Shown here: piece after piece, positions 16,574 to 21,945 of the stretch | Position numbering within the stretch: position 1 is the first letter of the stretch | Layout: each line of letters begins with the position of its first letter | Virus record (IMG/VR): IMGVR_UViG_3300042870_000833 | Coordinates: 1 to 36,716 of that record | Source of the DNA: a virus | Direction: 5' to 3' (one strand) | Length of the DNA stretch: 36,716 nt | Translations under genes and position numbers: made by a program | Notes under the pieces: generated by a model | Told to the model about the DNA's origin: nothing | The model's database searches: none | What the model saw: the letters and a program-made list of their open reading frames with translations, nothing else

Positions 16574-16677
16574 TCGGCGGCCCCGTCTTCGTTCGCTGTT
16601 TCGCACAGGTAAGCGTTAGCCCATGACTCCATGAAGTCGTCATACGCCTGCATATCTTCCCATGTCCAGTCCTTCAC
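16564..16677 (-). CDS. Acidic microprotein, GTG start
   Basis: 37 residues (VKDWTWEDMQAYDDFMESW...AAECA). GTG 16677 overlaps the preceding TGA (GTGA), which fixes the start. Function unknown. Confidence 0.55.
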   Translation of the reverse strand: MKDWTWEDMQAYDDFMESWANAYLCETANEDGAAECA

Positions 16678-16841
16678 TTGAGTCTCCCCTTGCACCAATC
16701 GCACTTACGTCCACCGTCTATCGCAGGGTCGTCTCCATAGAGGAGTTCAATGTCGTAGCACTGTGTCTGACTATGAGTCATGCAGTAAATGTATCTGCCG
16801 TTACGCCATGCTTTTGGTTTACGTGTTTCTTGTACTTCCAT
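16674..16841 (-). CDS. Zinc-knuckle microprotein, leaderless
   Basis: 55 residues with YIYCMTHSQTQC and KCDWCKGRLK, a CxxH/CxxC layout. ATG is 6 nt after a repeated-type -10. It heads a coupled run of four genes ending at 15939. Confidence 0.7.
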   Translation of the reverse strand: MEVQETRKPKAWRNGRYIYCMTHSQTQCYDIELLYGDDPAIDGGRKCDWCKGRLK

Positions 16842-16847
16842 AGTTAC

Positions 16848-16876
16848 ACTTTACAGGTAGTAAACACTAATACCAA
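16848..16876 (-). promoter_or_regulatory. Repeated-type promoter, gene 16674
   Basis: -35 TTGGTA, spacer TTAGTGTTTACTACCTG, -10 TAAAGT, 6 nt (GTAACT) to ATG 16841. Confidence 0.8.
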
Positions 16877-16908
16877 CATGGTGAGAAAGATTTATCTAGT
16901 CGGCGGAA

Positions 16909-17082
16909 CTAGCAGAAGTGACTGTCTATTATTGACTGAACCAAGTCGGGGCTCTGTGTCTTCGTTATCGGGATTCGCTCAGCATGGTTGTGAAACAAAC
17001 AACTCTCTGACTCCTCAAACCATTTGAGGACATTGGCGATGGTGACATTGACATTGCCTTCGGGAGACACTTCTTTGCTCAT
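16909..17082 (-). CDS. Hypothetical protein
   Basis: 57 residues from ATG 17082, which overlaps the preceding stop (TGATG): MSKEVSPEGNVNVTIANVL then KWFEESESCLFHNHAERI. No family recognised. Confidence 0.65.
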   Translation of the reverse strand: MSKEVSPEGNVNVTIANVLKWFEESESCLFHNHAERIPITKTQSPDLVQSIIDSHFC

Positions 17083-17411
17083 CAGTACAACACGGGCATA
17101 ACAATAATTGGAGTTTGCTCGCCCACCCAAGCCCCGGTGCAGTTGTAACTGATGTACTCTTCTGCTTCTTCTTCGTCCATACCGTCACGAACCATACAGA
17201 CTTCCATCATCTTCTCCCATGAGTACACAGCAAGGAACGGTTCGTTTATGCGTTGTGAGAAACCAATGAGTGCGTCCCCAAAGCCGTCCATCAGAAGGGT
17301 CGTCTCGCCCATCGCTTCAAGATGCTCTTGCACCTGAGCGGGTGTCGGGGGTCTCTTGGTTCTCATCATGACATCAGTCGGGTCAAAGTTTTTTGCGTCT
17401 TTTCCTACCAT
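17082..17411 (-). CDS. Small conserved-type phage protein
   Basis: 109 residues from ATG 17411: TTLLMDGFGDALIGFSQRI, then a charged helix DGMDEEEAEEYISYNCTGAW and VGEQTPIIV. This LDGFxxAxIG...GMxxEEAxEY...N..GAWVGExTP pattern is widespread among phage and actinobacterial small proteins of unknown function. The start is chosen because a diverged promoter lies just upstream; an in-frame ATG 12 codons earlier falls inside it. Confidence 0.8.
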   Translation of the reverse strand: MVGKDAKNFDPTDVMMRTKRPPTPAQVQEHLEAMGETTLLMDGFGDALIGFSQRINEPFLAVYSWEKMMEVCMVRDGMDEEEAEEYISYNCTGAWVGEQTPIIVMPVLY

Positions 17412-17418
17412 GCCTTGC

Positions 17419-17447
17419 AGGTTACAGGTTAGAAGCAGGTACGACAA
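17419..17447 (-). promoter_or_regulatory. Diverged repeated-type promoter, gene 17082
   Basis: -35 TTGTCG, spacer TACCTGCTTCTAACCTG, -10 TAACCT, 7 nt to ATG 17411. It lies in the end of gene 17429, which may explain the divergence. Confidence 0.55.
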
Positions 17448-17548
17448 CCCGTGCGTCGTTTTCTCTGAAGAAAGCGAGGGCGTGGTTGCGGTTCTTCCTT
17501 CGGCTCTTCCGGCTCTTTCGGAGCCCCGTCGTCTGGTTCATTTGTCAT
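17429..17548 (-). CDS. Pro/Glu-rich microprotein
   Basis: 39 residues: MTNEPDDGAPKEPEEPKEEPQPRPRFLQRKRRTGCRTCF. An acidic, Pro-rich half and a basic CRTC end. Its last codons form the promoter of the next gene. TATTAT 6 nt before ATG suggests leaderless reading, but I see no good -35. Confidence 0.6.
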   Translation of the reverse strand: MTNEPDDGAPKEPEEPKEEPQPRPRFLQRKRRTGCRTCF

Positions 17549-17567
17549 GTACCCATAATACGTCAAA

Positions 17568-17608
17568 TGCCCCCACCTAAAAGTTTGAACAAAAACAGGG
17601 TGGGGGCA
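17568..17608 (-). terminator. Hairpin after gene 17653
   Basis: TGCCCCCACCT and AGGGTGGGGGCA pair over about 11 bp with an A-rich loop. There is no long T run, so it may act as a weak terminator. Confidence 0.5.
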
Positions 17609-17652
17609 CTTGCGCCTCAATGAATGGGGGTGTGTGAGGTCTTTTGTAAAAC

Positions 17653-17787
17653 TTAGTCTTCTCGGGGCTTCTCGTCGGGAACTTTTGGAGTAAAGAATGG
17701 AGAATTCATCTTCGCCTTTTCCCAAGCATCTAGCAACTTCTTTTTAGAGATTGCTATTTCTTCTTCGGTTTCGGCTGGTCGTCTCAT
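17653..17787 (-). CDS. Charged helical microprotein
   Basis: 44 residues: MRRPAETEEEIAISKKKLLDAW then EKAKMNSPFFTPKVPDEKPRED. One long helix predicted by eye. It follows the zinc protein gene by 17 bp. Function unknown. Confidence 0.6.
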   Translation of the reverse strand: MRRPAETEEEIAISKKKLLDAWEKAKMNSPFFTPKVPDEKPRED

Positions 17788-17804
17788 CGTGTCACAATAA
17801 CACA

Positions 17805-18098
17805 TCATCCCGTCTTCCACCAAATTCGGTCGTCTTCGTACTCGTCTTCGTACCCGTATTCCTCTTCTAGTTCTTTATCAAAGCACGGACGACACTTGTT
17901 CTTGACGCTTACTTCTCGTCGTGCGTAATCAACCATCTCTTTTGCGGTCTTCGTGGCCCCGCATGCGTTACAGTGGGCTGGTCTGTCGGCTACGAATTTG
18001 AGGTAGTACGCCCGTCTGCGCTTACTGTTTCGTGAGAGACGCTTGTACTCGGCTTGTCGTTGCGCTCTACGCTGAGCGGGACTAATTCTCTCCATCAT
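17805..18098 (-). CDS. Zinc-finger protein (HNH-like or zinc ribbon)
   Basis: 97 residues: a basic N-terminus (MERISPAQRRAQRQAEYKRL, SRNSKRRRAYYLKFV), then CNACGATKTAKEM and KNKCRPCFDKE, and an acidic tail. The CxxC...CxxC pattern fits zinc-ribbon proteins such as phage endonuclease VII-like entries, but the catalytic His/Asn of an HNH are absent. ATG 18098 overlaps the previous stop (ATGATGG). Confidence 0.7.
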   Translation of the reverse strand: MMERISPAQRRAQRQAEYKRLSRNSKRRRAYYLKFVADRPAHCNACGATKTAKEMVDYARREVSVKNKCRPCFDKELEEEYGYEDEYEDDRIWWKTG

Positions 18099-18187
18099 TC
18101 CTCTATCAGTTTGAGACAGTAATTGCACTCGCCGTTGCTACTGCAATGGCAATGGTCGGGCATCTCGGGGACTGTGTATTCATTCAT
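18095..18187 (-). CDS. 30-residue Cys/His peptide, leaderless
   Basis: MNEYTVPEMPDHCHC then SSNGECNYCLKLIEE: a possible single zinc site (HCHC, CNYC). ATG 18187 is 6 nt after a repeated-type -10. It is coupled to the zinc-finger gene by TGATG. Confidence 0.65.
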   Translation of the reverse strand: MNEYTVPEMPDHCHCSSNGECNYCLKLIEE

Positions 18188-18193
18188 ACCTTC

Positions 18194-18222
18194 ACTCTAT
18201 CGGTAGTAAGGGGTAGTTCCAA
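18194..18222 (-). promoter_or_regulatory. Repeated-type promoter, gene 18095
   Basis: -35 TTGGAA, spacer CTACCCCTTACTACCGA, -10 TAGAGT, 6 nt to ATG 18187. A DnaA box pair begins 16 bp beyond. Confidence 0.85.
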
Positions 18223-18238
18223 CCTGCAACCAAAAAAG

Positions 18239-18259
18239 TTATCCACAGGTTTATCCACA
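18239..18259 (+). promoter_or_regulatory. Pair of DnaA boxes
   Basis: Two perfect TTATCCACA at 18239-18247 and 18251-18259, 12 bp apart start to start, same direction. Confidence 0.75.
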
Positions 18260-18323
18260 TACCGTTCTGAACCGACGAAAAAATCAAAAAAAATCCCGCA
18301 CCCCAGGGGGTGTGTCAGGGTTT

Positions 18324-18348
18324 CTAATCCTTTAACGGTGGCGGAAAG
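18324..18348 (+). repeat. CTAATC-N5-ACGGTGGCGGAAAG repeat, copy 2
   Basis: Both halves, 5-bp gap. It lies about 65 bp past the DnaA pair. Confidence 0.85.
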
Positions 18349-18373
18349 CAATTCTCGGGGCCCCACCAGAAGA

Positions 18374-18393
18374 CTGAGAGTCAGAAAACTCTC
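18374..18393 (-). other. Stop-codon hairpin of gene 18381
   Basis: TGAGAGT and ACTCTCA pair over 7 bp across the final codons and TGA. It may slow 3' decay or affect termination. Confidence 0.4.
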
Positions 18394-18677
18394 ATGTCCT
18401 CAGGCTTGTGCGTGTCGTTCGGGTTACGAACCACGAATGTATTTCCTGGCGCACGACCCTTGTACTCGTAGTCAAGTGCGTCGGCGTGGTACAGGGCAAG
18501 CCCCGTCTTGGCTAGGTATTCCTCGGCGAAACTCTCCATCTGGCTCAGGCGACCGAACGAGATTGAGACCGTGAAGGGTTTCGTCGGCGAACCGACTTCC
18601 ATCTCCTTCAACAGTTCGTCTGTCGTGATGCCCAGAGCCTCGGCAAGTTTCTTGATGTCTTTGGCTATTTTCTTCAT
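18381..18677 (-). CDS. Hypothetical protein, leaderless
   Basis: 98 residues: a helical start (MKKIAKDIKKLAEALGITTDELL) resembling a small HTH or phage regulator arm, then PFTVSISFGRLSQMESFAEEYL and GNTFVVRNPNDTHKPEDMRVF. No family recognised. ATG 18677 is 6 nt after a repeated-type -10. A hairpin covers the stop codon. Confidence 0.7.
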   Translation of the reverse strand: MKKIAKDIKKLAEALGITTDELLKEMEVGSPTKPFTVSISFGRLSQMESFAEEYLAKTGLALYHADALDYEYKGRAPGNTFVVRNPNDTHKPEDMRVF

Positions 18678-18683
18678 AACTCC

Positions 18684-18712
18684 AACCTATCGGTAGTAAG
18701 AGGTAATAACAA
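18684..18712 (-). promoter_or_regulatory. Repeated-type promoter, gene 18381
   Basis: -35 TTGTTA, spacer TTACCTCTTACTACCGA, -10 TAGGTT, 6 nt (GGAGTT) to ATG 18677. Confidence 0.9.
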
Positions 18713-18714
18713 CC

Positions 18715-18927
18715 TCAGTCCCCGTATTCTTCGTCTAGGGTCAGCGACCCGAGAGCGTTACTTGCTGCTGCGATTTGCTCGTCGGTCCACGGCAGACCCT
18801 CGGGCCAGTCCTCTGGTTTTCCGAACCACCATGATGTCATCTTTCCACTCGGACCAGTCAGGGCCTTGAGGGCTCCTCTTAGTTCTTCTGCCAGTCTTGC
18901 GATTTCCGCTACTTGTTGCTTATCCAT
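18715..18927 (-). CDS. Hypothetical protein, leaderless
   Basis: 70 residues: helix QQVAEIARLAEELRGALKAL, then SWWFGKPEDWPEGLPWTDEQI and an acidic end. No family recognised. Its stop is followed directly by GGTTGTT, the -35 of its neighbour. Confidence 0.65.
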   Translation of the reverse strand: MDKQQVAEIARLAEELRGALKALTGPSGKMTSWWFGKPEDWPEGLPWTDEQIAAASNALGSLTLDEEYGD

Positions 18928-18933
18928 AACTCC

Positions 18934-18962
18934 AATATATAGATAGTAAAGGGTAGAAACAA
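18934..18962 (-). promoter_or_regulatory. Repeated-type promoter, gene 18715
   Basis: -35 TTGTTT, spacer CTACCCTTTACTATCTA, -10 TATATT, 6 nt to ATG 18927. Confidence 0.85.
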
Positions 18963-18985
18963 CCTCACCCCAAACTTTTTTTCAG

Positions 18986-19005
18986 AATGTTTCACGTGAA
19001 ACATT
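18986..19005. promoter_or_regulatory. parS-like centromere palindrome
   Basis: TGTTTCACGTGAAACA (18988-19003) is identical to the consensus parS bound by chromosomal ParB proteins, with AA and TT extending it to a perfect 20-bp palindrome. It sits 23 bp upstream of a promoter in the gene-free 18963-19281 stretch. No parA or parB is in the window. Confidence 0.85.
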
Positions 19006-19017
19006 AGGCATGCCTAA
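19004..19017. repeat. 14-bp palindrome beside parS
   Basis: TTAGGCATGCCTAA, perfect, abutting the parS palindrome. It may be a second operator. Confidence 0.6.
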
Positions 19018-19045
19018 CAAGCATTACGCAACCTACTAGCGTTAC

Positions 19046-19082
19046 GAAACTGACTGGGTTAGATAATGAAACTGACTAGGTT
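19046..19082 (+). repeat. Iteron-like direct repeats
   Basis: GAAACTGACTGGGTT (19046-19060) and GAAACTGACTAGGTT (19068-19082), 22 bp apart, near two helical turns. With parS they make a candidate replication/partition locus. Confidence 0.5.
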
Positions 19083-19234
19083 TCGTGAAGCAACTAGAAA
19101 ATTGCGTGACGCTACTTTCTAAATTACGGCCCGGCGGCCGGCGAGCCCCGACTCTCGCATCTGGTTACAGAACGTTCTGGTGCTGGCTCCGGGGCTGCGG
19201 GCAGAACAACGAAGGCGCATAAAAGGGGACAGCG

Positions 19235-19275
19235 AAAAGCCCCCTAGCCTGTCCTGTCGGAGGGCTTCGGGGGCT
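19235..19275 (-). terminator. Terminator after gene 19282
   Basis: AGCCCCC (19238-19244) and GGGGGCT (19269-19275) pair, with inner AGCC/GGCT pairs; on the minus strand TTTTC follows. Confidence 0.7.
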
Positions 19276-19281
19276 GTGTGG

Positions 19282-19404
19282 TTATTGTTCTGCTTCGCAG
19301 TCAGGGCAAGTCCCTGCAGGCTCGGTACCGCCGTTGGGCAGTTCCACAAAGCCTTGGATTGGGCATAGCACACCGCAAAACCAGCAAGTCGTGGTTGTAA
19401 TCAT
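19282..19404 (-). CDS. Zinc-ribbon microprotein
   Basis: 40 residues: TTTTCWFCGVLCPIQGFVELP then CPDCEAEQ, a CxxC...CxxC ribbon. The start ATG 19404 has GGGGGGAGG 9 nt upstream. That ribosome site lies inside a 5-codon upstream frame. Function unknown. Confidence 0.65.
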   Translation of the reverse strand: MITTTTCWFCGVLCPIQGFVELPNGGTEPAGTCPDCEAEQ

Positions 19405-19406
19405 TT

Positions 19407-19424
19407 TCACCTCCCCCCATTCAT
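19407..19424 (-). CDS. Leaderless 5-codon upstream frame (MNGGR)
   Basis: ATG 19424 lies 6 nt after the -10, as for leaderless genes, but the frame stops after five codons (MNGGR), within the ribosome site of the next gene. It may couple or tune that gene, or be fortuitous. Confidence 0.35.
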   Translation of the reverse strand: MNGGR

Positions 19425-19430
19425 AACTTC

Positions 19431-19459
19431 ATCATAGCGGTAATAAAAGGTAAAAACAA
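19431..19459 (-). promoter_or_regulatory. Repeated-type promoter, gene 19282
   Basis: -35 TTGTTT, spacer TTACCTTTTATTACCGC, -10 TATGAT, 6 nt to ATG 19424. Confidence 0.85.
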
Positions 19460-19461
19460 CC

Positions 19462-19491
19462 TTGCAGCAAAAATAAAGTTTGTGGTATTCT
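19462..19491 (+). promoter_or_regulatory. Plus-strand promoter of gene 19498
   Basis: -35 TTGCAG, 18-nt spacer, -10 TATTCT, 6 nt to ATG 19498; divergent from the promoter at 19431-19459, 2 bp apart. Confidence 0.6.
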
Positions 19492-19497
19492 GCGTTT

Positions 19498-19764
19498 ATG
19501 CCAAGCACGTGGGGGAGTAGCCCCGAAGAAGACAACTCATACGCAGGGAACGATATTCCTCAATACACGAAGTTCTTTGACTTGCATGACATGGACTTTG
19601 AGATGCGACGCGTCTCGGGGCTCTGGGACGTTCTGGCGTGGACTCGCGGTGAAGACGATGTGTGGGCTGTATCAAAGAAGTTTGAGTCACTCGGAGATGC
19701 GTTCAACTCCTGTTACACAGAAGTGAAAAAACAGATGCGTCTTCTCAGCCCCGAGGAAAACTAA
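19498..19764 (+). CDS. Hypothetical protein, lone plus-strand gene
   Basis: 88 residues: an acidic N-terminus, then YTKFFDLHDMDFEMRRVSGLW and EDDVWAVSKKFESLGDAF. No family recognised. It is a single plus-strand gene in a minus-strand block with its own promoter and terminator, so it is probably regulated on its own. ATG lies 6 nt after the -10 and no ribosome site is seen. Confidence 0.7.
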   Translation: MPSTWGSSPEEDNSYAGNDIPQYTKFFDLHDMDFEMRRVSGLWDVLAWTRGEDDVWAVSKKFESLGDAFNSCYTEVKKQMRLLSPEEN

Positions 19765-19765
19765 A

Positions 19766-19800
19766 AAAGCCACCCACCCGAAGGCAGATGGCTTTCGTTT
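19766..19800 (+). terminator. Terminator of gene 19498
   Basis: AAAGCCA (19766-19772) and TGGCTTT (19789-19795) pair, followed by CGTTT. Confidence 0.65.
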
Positions 19801-19810
19801 GAGAAAACTC

Positions 19811-20014
19811 TCAGTTGTGGAAACTCCAGTCGTCGTTACTGATGTAGTCGTTGTCAGCCCACAGTTCGCCTTTGTACTGACTTATTTCATCCGTCTCCTC
19901 AATGAAGCGAGGAGCGAAGATGAGAGGGCACACACGGAAGGCGTAGCGCACAAGGACGGAAGCCAACGCAAAGCGCAGGCAAGACAGACGGGATGGAAGT
20001 GGAGGATTACTCAT
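19811..20014 (-). CDS. Hypothetical protein, leaderless
   Basis: 67 residues: an Arg/Leu-rich half (PPLPSRLSCLRFALASVL, VRYAFRVCPLIFAPRF) and an acidic half (EETDEISQYKGELWADNDYI). The hydrophobic middle could be membrane-active. ATG 20014 is 6 nt after a variant repeated-type -10. Confidence 0.55.
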   Translation of the reverse strand: MSNPPLPSRLSCLRFALASVLVRYAFRVCPLIFAPRFIEETDEISQYKGELWADNDYISNDDWSFHN

Positions 20015-20020
20015 AACACC

Positions 20021-20049
20021 AATCTATCCATAAGAGGTCAAAAAAACAA
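20021..20049 (-). promoter_or_regulatory. Repeated-type promoter (variant spacer), gene 19811
   Basis: -35 TTGTTT, spacer TTTTGACCTCTTATGGA, -10 TAGATT, 6 nt to ATG. It shares the TTTTGACNTCTTAT variant with the promoter at 21058. Confidence 0.7.
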
Positions 20050-20050
20050 C

Positions 20051-20401
20051 CTAATCTTCGTCATCTTCGTAAGCCCCACAAGAACGAAGGAACGGCTCAC
20101 ATTCTTCAAGTTCAAGGTCTGGGTTACTTTCGCTGTTATCACGAGGCTTTCCGTCTGACCCTGCAATGACACACAACTCAACTAGGTCAAGTCCGTCCAG
20201 TCGGGACTTATCCTCTACGCAATCTATAACAAAATGTAATGCCTGATGAAAATCAAAACGCTGACCCTCCAACTCAACCAAGCGATGAAAACACTCGTCC
20301 ATGAGCCCAGCATCCACCTTCTCGTCTGGTAGTTCAAGCACAAAAGTAATAAACTCGCTGTTGCTCATGTTTTTCATTGGTCTGTCGTGTCTGTACTTCA
20401 T
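20051..20401 (-). CDS. Acidic hypothetical protein
   Basis: 116 residues: SNSEFITFVLELPDEKVDAGLMDECF, HQALHFVIDCVED, and an acidic tail ending YEDDED. Mostly helical. No family recognised. Its TAG runs straight into the GGTTGT of the next promoter. Confidence 0.7.
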   Translation of the reverse strand: MKYRHDRPMKNMSNSEFITFVLELPDEKVDAGLMDECFHRLVELEGQRFDFHQALHFVIDCVEDKSRLDGLDLVELCVIAGSDGKPRDNSESNPDLELEECEPFLRSCGAYEDDED

Positions 20402-20408
20402 AGTCTAA

Positions 20409-20437
20409 ACATTATCCCTACATTGTCGCAAACACAA
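20409..20437 (-). promoter_or_regulatory. Promoter of gene 20051 (without the repeated spacer)
   Basis: -35 TTGTGT, 17-nt spacer, -10 TAATGT, 7 nt to ATG 20401; leaderless layout but a different spacer. Confidence 0.6.
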
Positions 20438-20445
20438 ATGCTGGG

Positions 20446-20613
20446 CTACCGAGCACGGGCGTTGATGTCAATGAAGCGGAAGCAGGCTTGGTCACGCTCA
20501 GACTCGTCTTCGCACAGCAGTACGCCTGCGGCTTGAGCCCCGGTGAGGTCGTAGAGGCGGACATATCTGGCGTGTTCGCAGACATAGGGGTTTCCTGTTA
20601 GTTCATCTTTCAT
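20446..20613 (-). CDS. Hypothetical protein, leaderless
   Basis: 55 residues: MKDELTGNPYVCEHARYVRLYDLTGAQAAGVLLCEDESERDQACFRF then IDINARAR. Three Cys. No family recognised. ATG 20613 is 6 nt after the -10. Confidence 0.65.
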   Translation of the reverse strand: MKDELTGNPYVCEHARYVRLYDLTGAQAAGVLLCEDESERDQACFRFIDINARAR

Positions 20614-20619
20614 AATTCC

Positions 20620-20648
20620 AGTCTATCGGTAGTAAAGGGTAAAAGCAA
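20620..20648 (-). promoter_or_regulatory. Repeated-type promoter, gene 20446
   Basis: -35 TTGCTT, spacer TTACCCTTTACTACCGA, -10 TAGACT, 6 nt (GGAATT) to ATG. Confidence 0.85.
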
Positions 20649-20711
20649 CATCGGATTATTCCGACGGTTTTAGTGGTTTTTGTTTCCTTGCGTCACAAGA
20701 ATTAAGTGTTT

Positions 20712-20736
20712 CTAATCCTTTAACGGTGGCGGAAAG
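20712..20736 (+). repeat. CTAATC-N5-ACGGTGGCGGAAAG repeat, copy 3
   Basis: Both halves, 5-bp gap, 3 bp past the stop of the winged-helix gene; no DnaA box here. Confidence 0.85.
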
Positions 20737-20739
20737 CAT

Positions 20740-21051
20740 TTAGTCGGCGATTGCCCAGACTCGTGAAGGACGCCCCGGCTTACCGAGTGTGTTGCAGTCG
20801 TCAATGACTTCCACTCTGCCTTCTTCTTCCAAAGACAGCAGACGCTTGGTTGCGTTAGCCTTGTCCATGTCAAGCAGTTCTGCTACGGCAACTGTGCGAG
20901 CCTCACCCATTAGGGCTACTGCTAGATACACGGCTTCGGTACGAGTCAATTTGTCAAACAAAGCATCACGGAGAGATGGGAAGTTGCTGATAGATGCAAC
21001 AACCTTTCCATCAACCATGAGGTTTGTTCCTGTCATAGTAATGTTGTTCAT
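20740..21051 (-). CDS. Winged-helix regulator (MarR-like), leaderless
   Basis: 103 residues. An N-terminal strand pair is followed by KLTRTEAVYLAVALMGEARTV, then AVAELLDMDKANATKRLLSL with EEEGRVEVID, the helix-turn-helix plus wing order of MarR/ArsR-type winged-helix proteins, ending GKPGRPSRVWAIAD. It probably binds DNA as a dimer and is a candidate regulator of the repeated promoters. ATG 21051 is chosen because it lies 6 nt after the -10; a longer reading to 21186 would cross the promoter. Confidence 0.8.
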   Translation of the reverse strand: MNNITMTGTNLMVDGKVVASISNFPSLRDALFDKLTRTEAVYLAVALMGEARTVAVAELLDMDKANATKRLLSLEEEGRVEVIDDCNTLGKPGRPSRVWAIAD

Positions 21052-21057
21052 AAGTCC

Positions 21058-21086
21058 ATAATACCGATAAGAAGTCAAAACAACAA
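21058..21086 (-). promoter_or_regulatory. Repeated-type promoter (variant spacer), winged-helix gene
   Basis: -35 TTGTTG, spacer TTTTGACTTCTTATCGG, -10 TATTAT, 6 nt to ATG 21051. Confidence 0.75.
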
Positions 21087-21103
21087 CCTCTCGTTGAGAT
21101 TTA

Positions 21104-21295
21104 TCAGAACAAAGATGGTTGGTCGTCACCGGCATTGCGGGGCATGCAGAACTCATGTGCGTACTTGTGGTGGTTTGTGTCCACATACTTCACATTCTGT
21201 GTTGCGCCTTTAGCCCACCCTGTAATTAAGTGATAAACGCTTGCTGACCTAGGGTCTACTTCGTGGTCGCAAAAGTCGCATTTGTACTGAGCCAT
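21104..21295 (-). CDS. Zinc protein with C-terminal clamp-like motif
   Basis: 63 residues: YKCDFCDHEVDPRSASVYHL, a middle helix, HHKYAHEFCMP, ending GDDQPSLF. CxxC plus HxxxxHxxC gives a likely zinc site. The last five residues QPSLF resemble the beta-clamp binding pentapeptide QLxLF at an exposed end. TTGCTT-N17-TAGACT lies upstream within the preceding micro-gene, 9 nt from the ATG. Confidence 0.7.
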   Translation of the reverse strand: MAQYKCDFCDHEVDPRSASVYHLITGWAKGATQNVKYVDTNHHKYAHEFCMPRNAGDDQPSLF

Positions 21296-21307
21296 GTAGC
21301 CCCGAGT

Positions 21308-21382
21308 CTAATAGTGCTTGATTGTGTAAGCAACCAGTACGAATAAAAAACATACTGTTGCAAGAAAGCCTAAATATTCCAT
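21308..21382 (-). CDS. 24-residue membrane peptide
   Basis: MEYLGFLATVCFFFVLVAYTIKHY: one hydrophobic span with a basic end. AGAGAG lies 6-12 nt before ATG. Such peptides occur as phage lysis or host-modifying factors; the role here is unknown. Confidence 0.5.
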   Translation of the reverse strand: MEYLGFLATVCFLFVLVAYTIKHY

Positions 21383-21434
21383 TGTTTACTCTCTTGTTGT
21401 AGGTAGAGGTTGTGTCTTCGCGTGTCCGCCAGTT

Positions 21435-21446
21435 TCACAACTTCAT
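21435..21446 (-). CDS. Leaderless 3-codon upstream frame (MKL)
   Basis: ATG AAG TTG TGA begins 6 nt after the -10. It is the second case, with 19407, of a start-stop at the leaderless position. Confidence 0.3.
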   Translation of the reverse strand: MKL

Positions 21447-21452
21447 ACTTCT

Positions 21453-21481
21453 ATCTTACGGGTAGTAACGGGTAATAACAA
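21453..21481 (-). promoter_or_regulatory. Repeated-type promoter, micro-gene 21308
   Basis: -35 TTGTTA, spacer TTACCCGTTACTACCCG, -10 TAAGAT, 6 nt to ATG 21446, then a 63-nt stretch to the membrane peptide. Confidence 0.8.
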
Positions 21482-21483
21482 CC

Positions 21484-21945
21484 TCATTCTGGAATTTGTT
21501 TCACCTTGCATCTAAGGCACTCTCGTTTGCGCCATCCGCCATTCGGGGCTCCGAAGTAAGTGATTGGGTCATTGCAACCCTCGCACTCTCCACTCCAAGT
21601 CCATGCGTACTCACAGCACGAGGGAATGTCTATGCCAGTGCCGTCAACACTTGTGTTCCTACCGCTGTTTGGAAAGCCATTTACGTTCGGGTGACCACCG
21701 CCGTTGGGAAACAGGTACTTAGCCAGCCCCGGAAGTGCTTCAAGCATCTTCACGCAGCAGTCATGGCATAAGTGTGCGTACTGTTTGTCAGTAGACAGAT
21801 TTCTCTCATCACATGGGAAGTTGTCAGAGAAGCCACCGTAGTGACCTAGAGAGCAGTTGTTTAGCGACCAGCCGTAGTCAATAAAGTTGCCTTGTTGCTG
21901 AGTAGCCGGGGCCCCCACACCGCAGTTAGTGCAGATGAGCGTCAC
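21484..21945 (-). CDS. Cys-rich protein with several zinc knuckles
   Basis: 153 residues with ICTNCG, HLCHDCCVKML, SCCEY, CEGCNDP and CLRCKVKQ, enough for two or three zinc sites, and a Gly/Asn-rich middle. No family recognised. It starts at GTG 21945 within GTGA, coupled to the preceding gene. Confidence 0.75.
   Translation of the reverse strand: MTLICTNCGVGAPATQQQGNFIDYGWSLNNCSLGHYGGFSDNFPCDERNLSTDKQYAHLCHDCCVKMLEALPGLAKYLFPNGGGHPNVNGFPNSGRNTSVDGTGIDIPSCCEYAWTWSGECEGCNDPITYFGAPNGGWRKRECLRCKVKQIPE

Noticed and set aside
18146-18574. Plus-strand frame of 142 residues
   Set aside because: It lies over two minus-strand genes and their promoter, is Arg/Ser-rich, and has no ribosome site or promoter.
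19119-19373. Minus-strand frame of 84 residues
   Set aside because: It runs through the terminator and overlaps the 40-residue zinc-ribbon gene in another frame, which has a good ribosome site and CxxC pairs.
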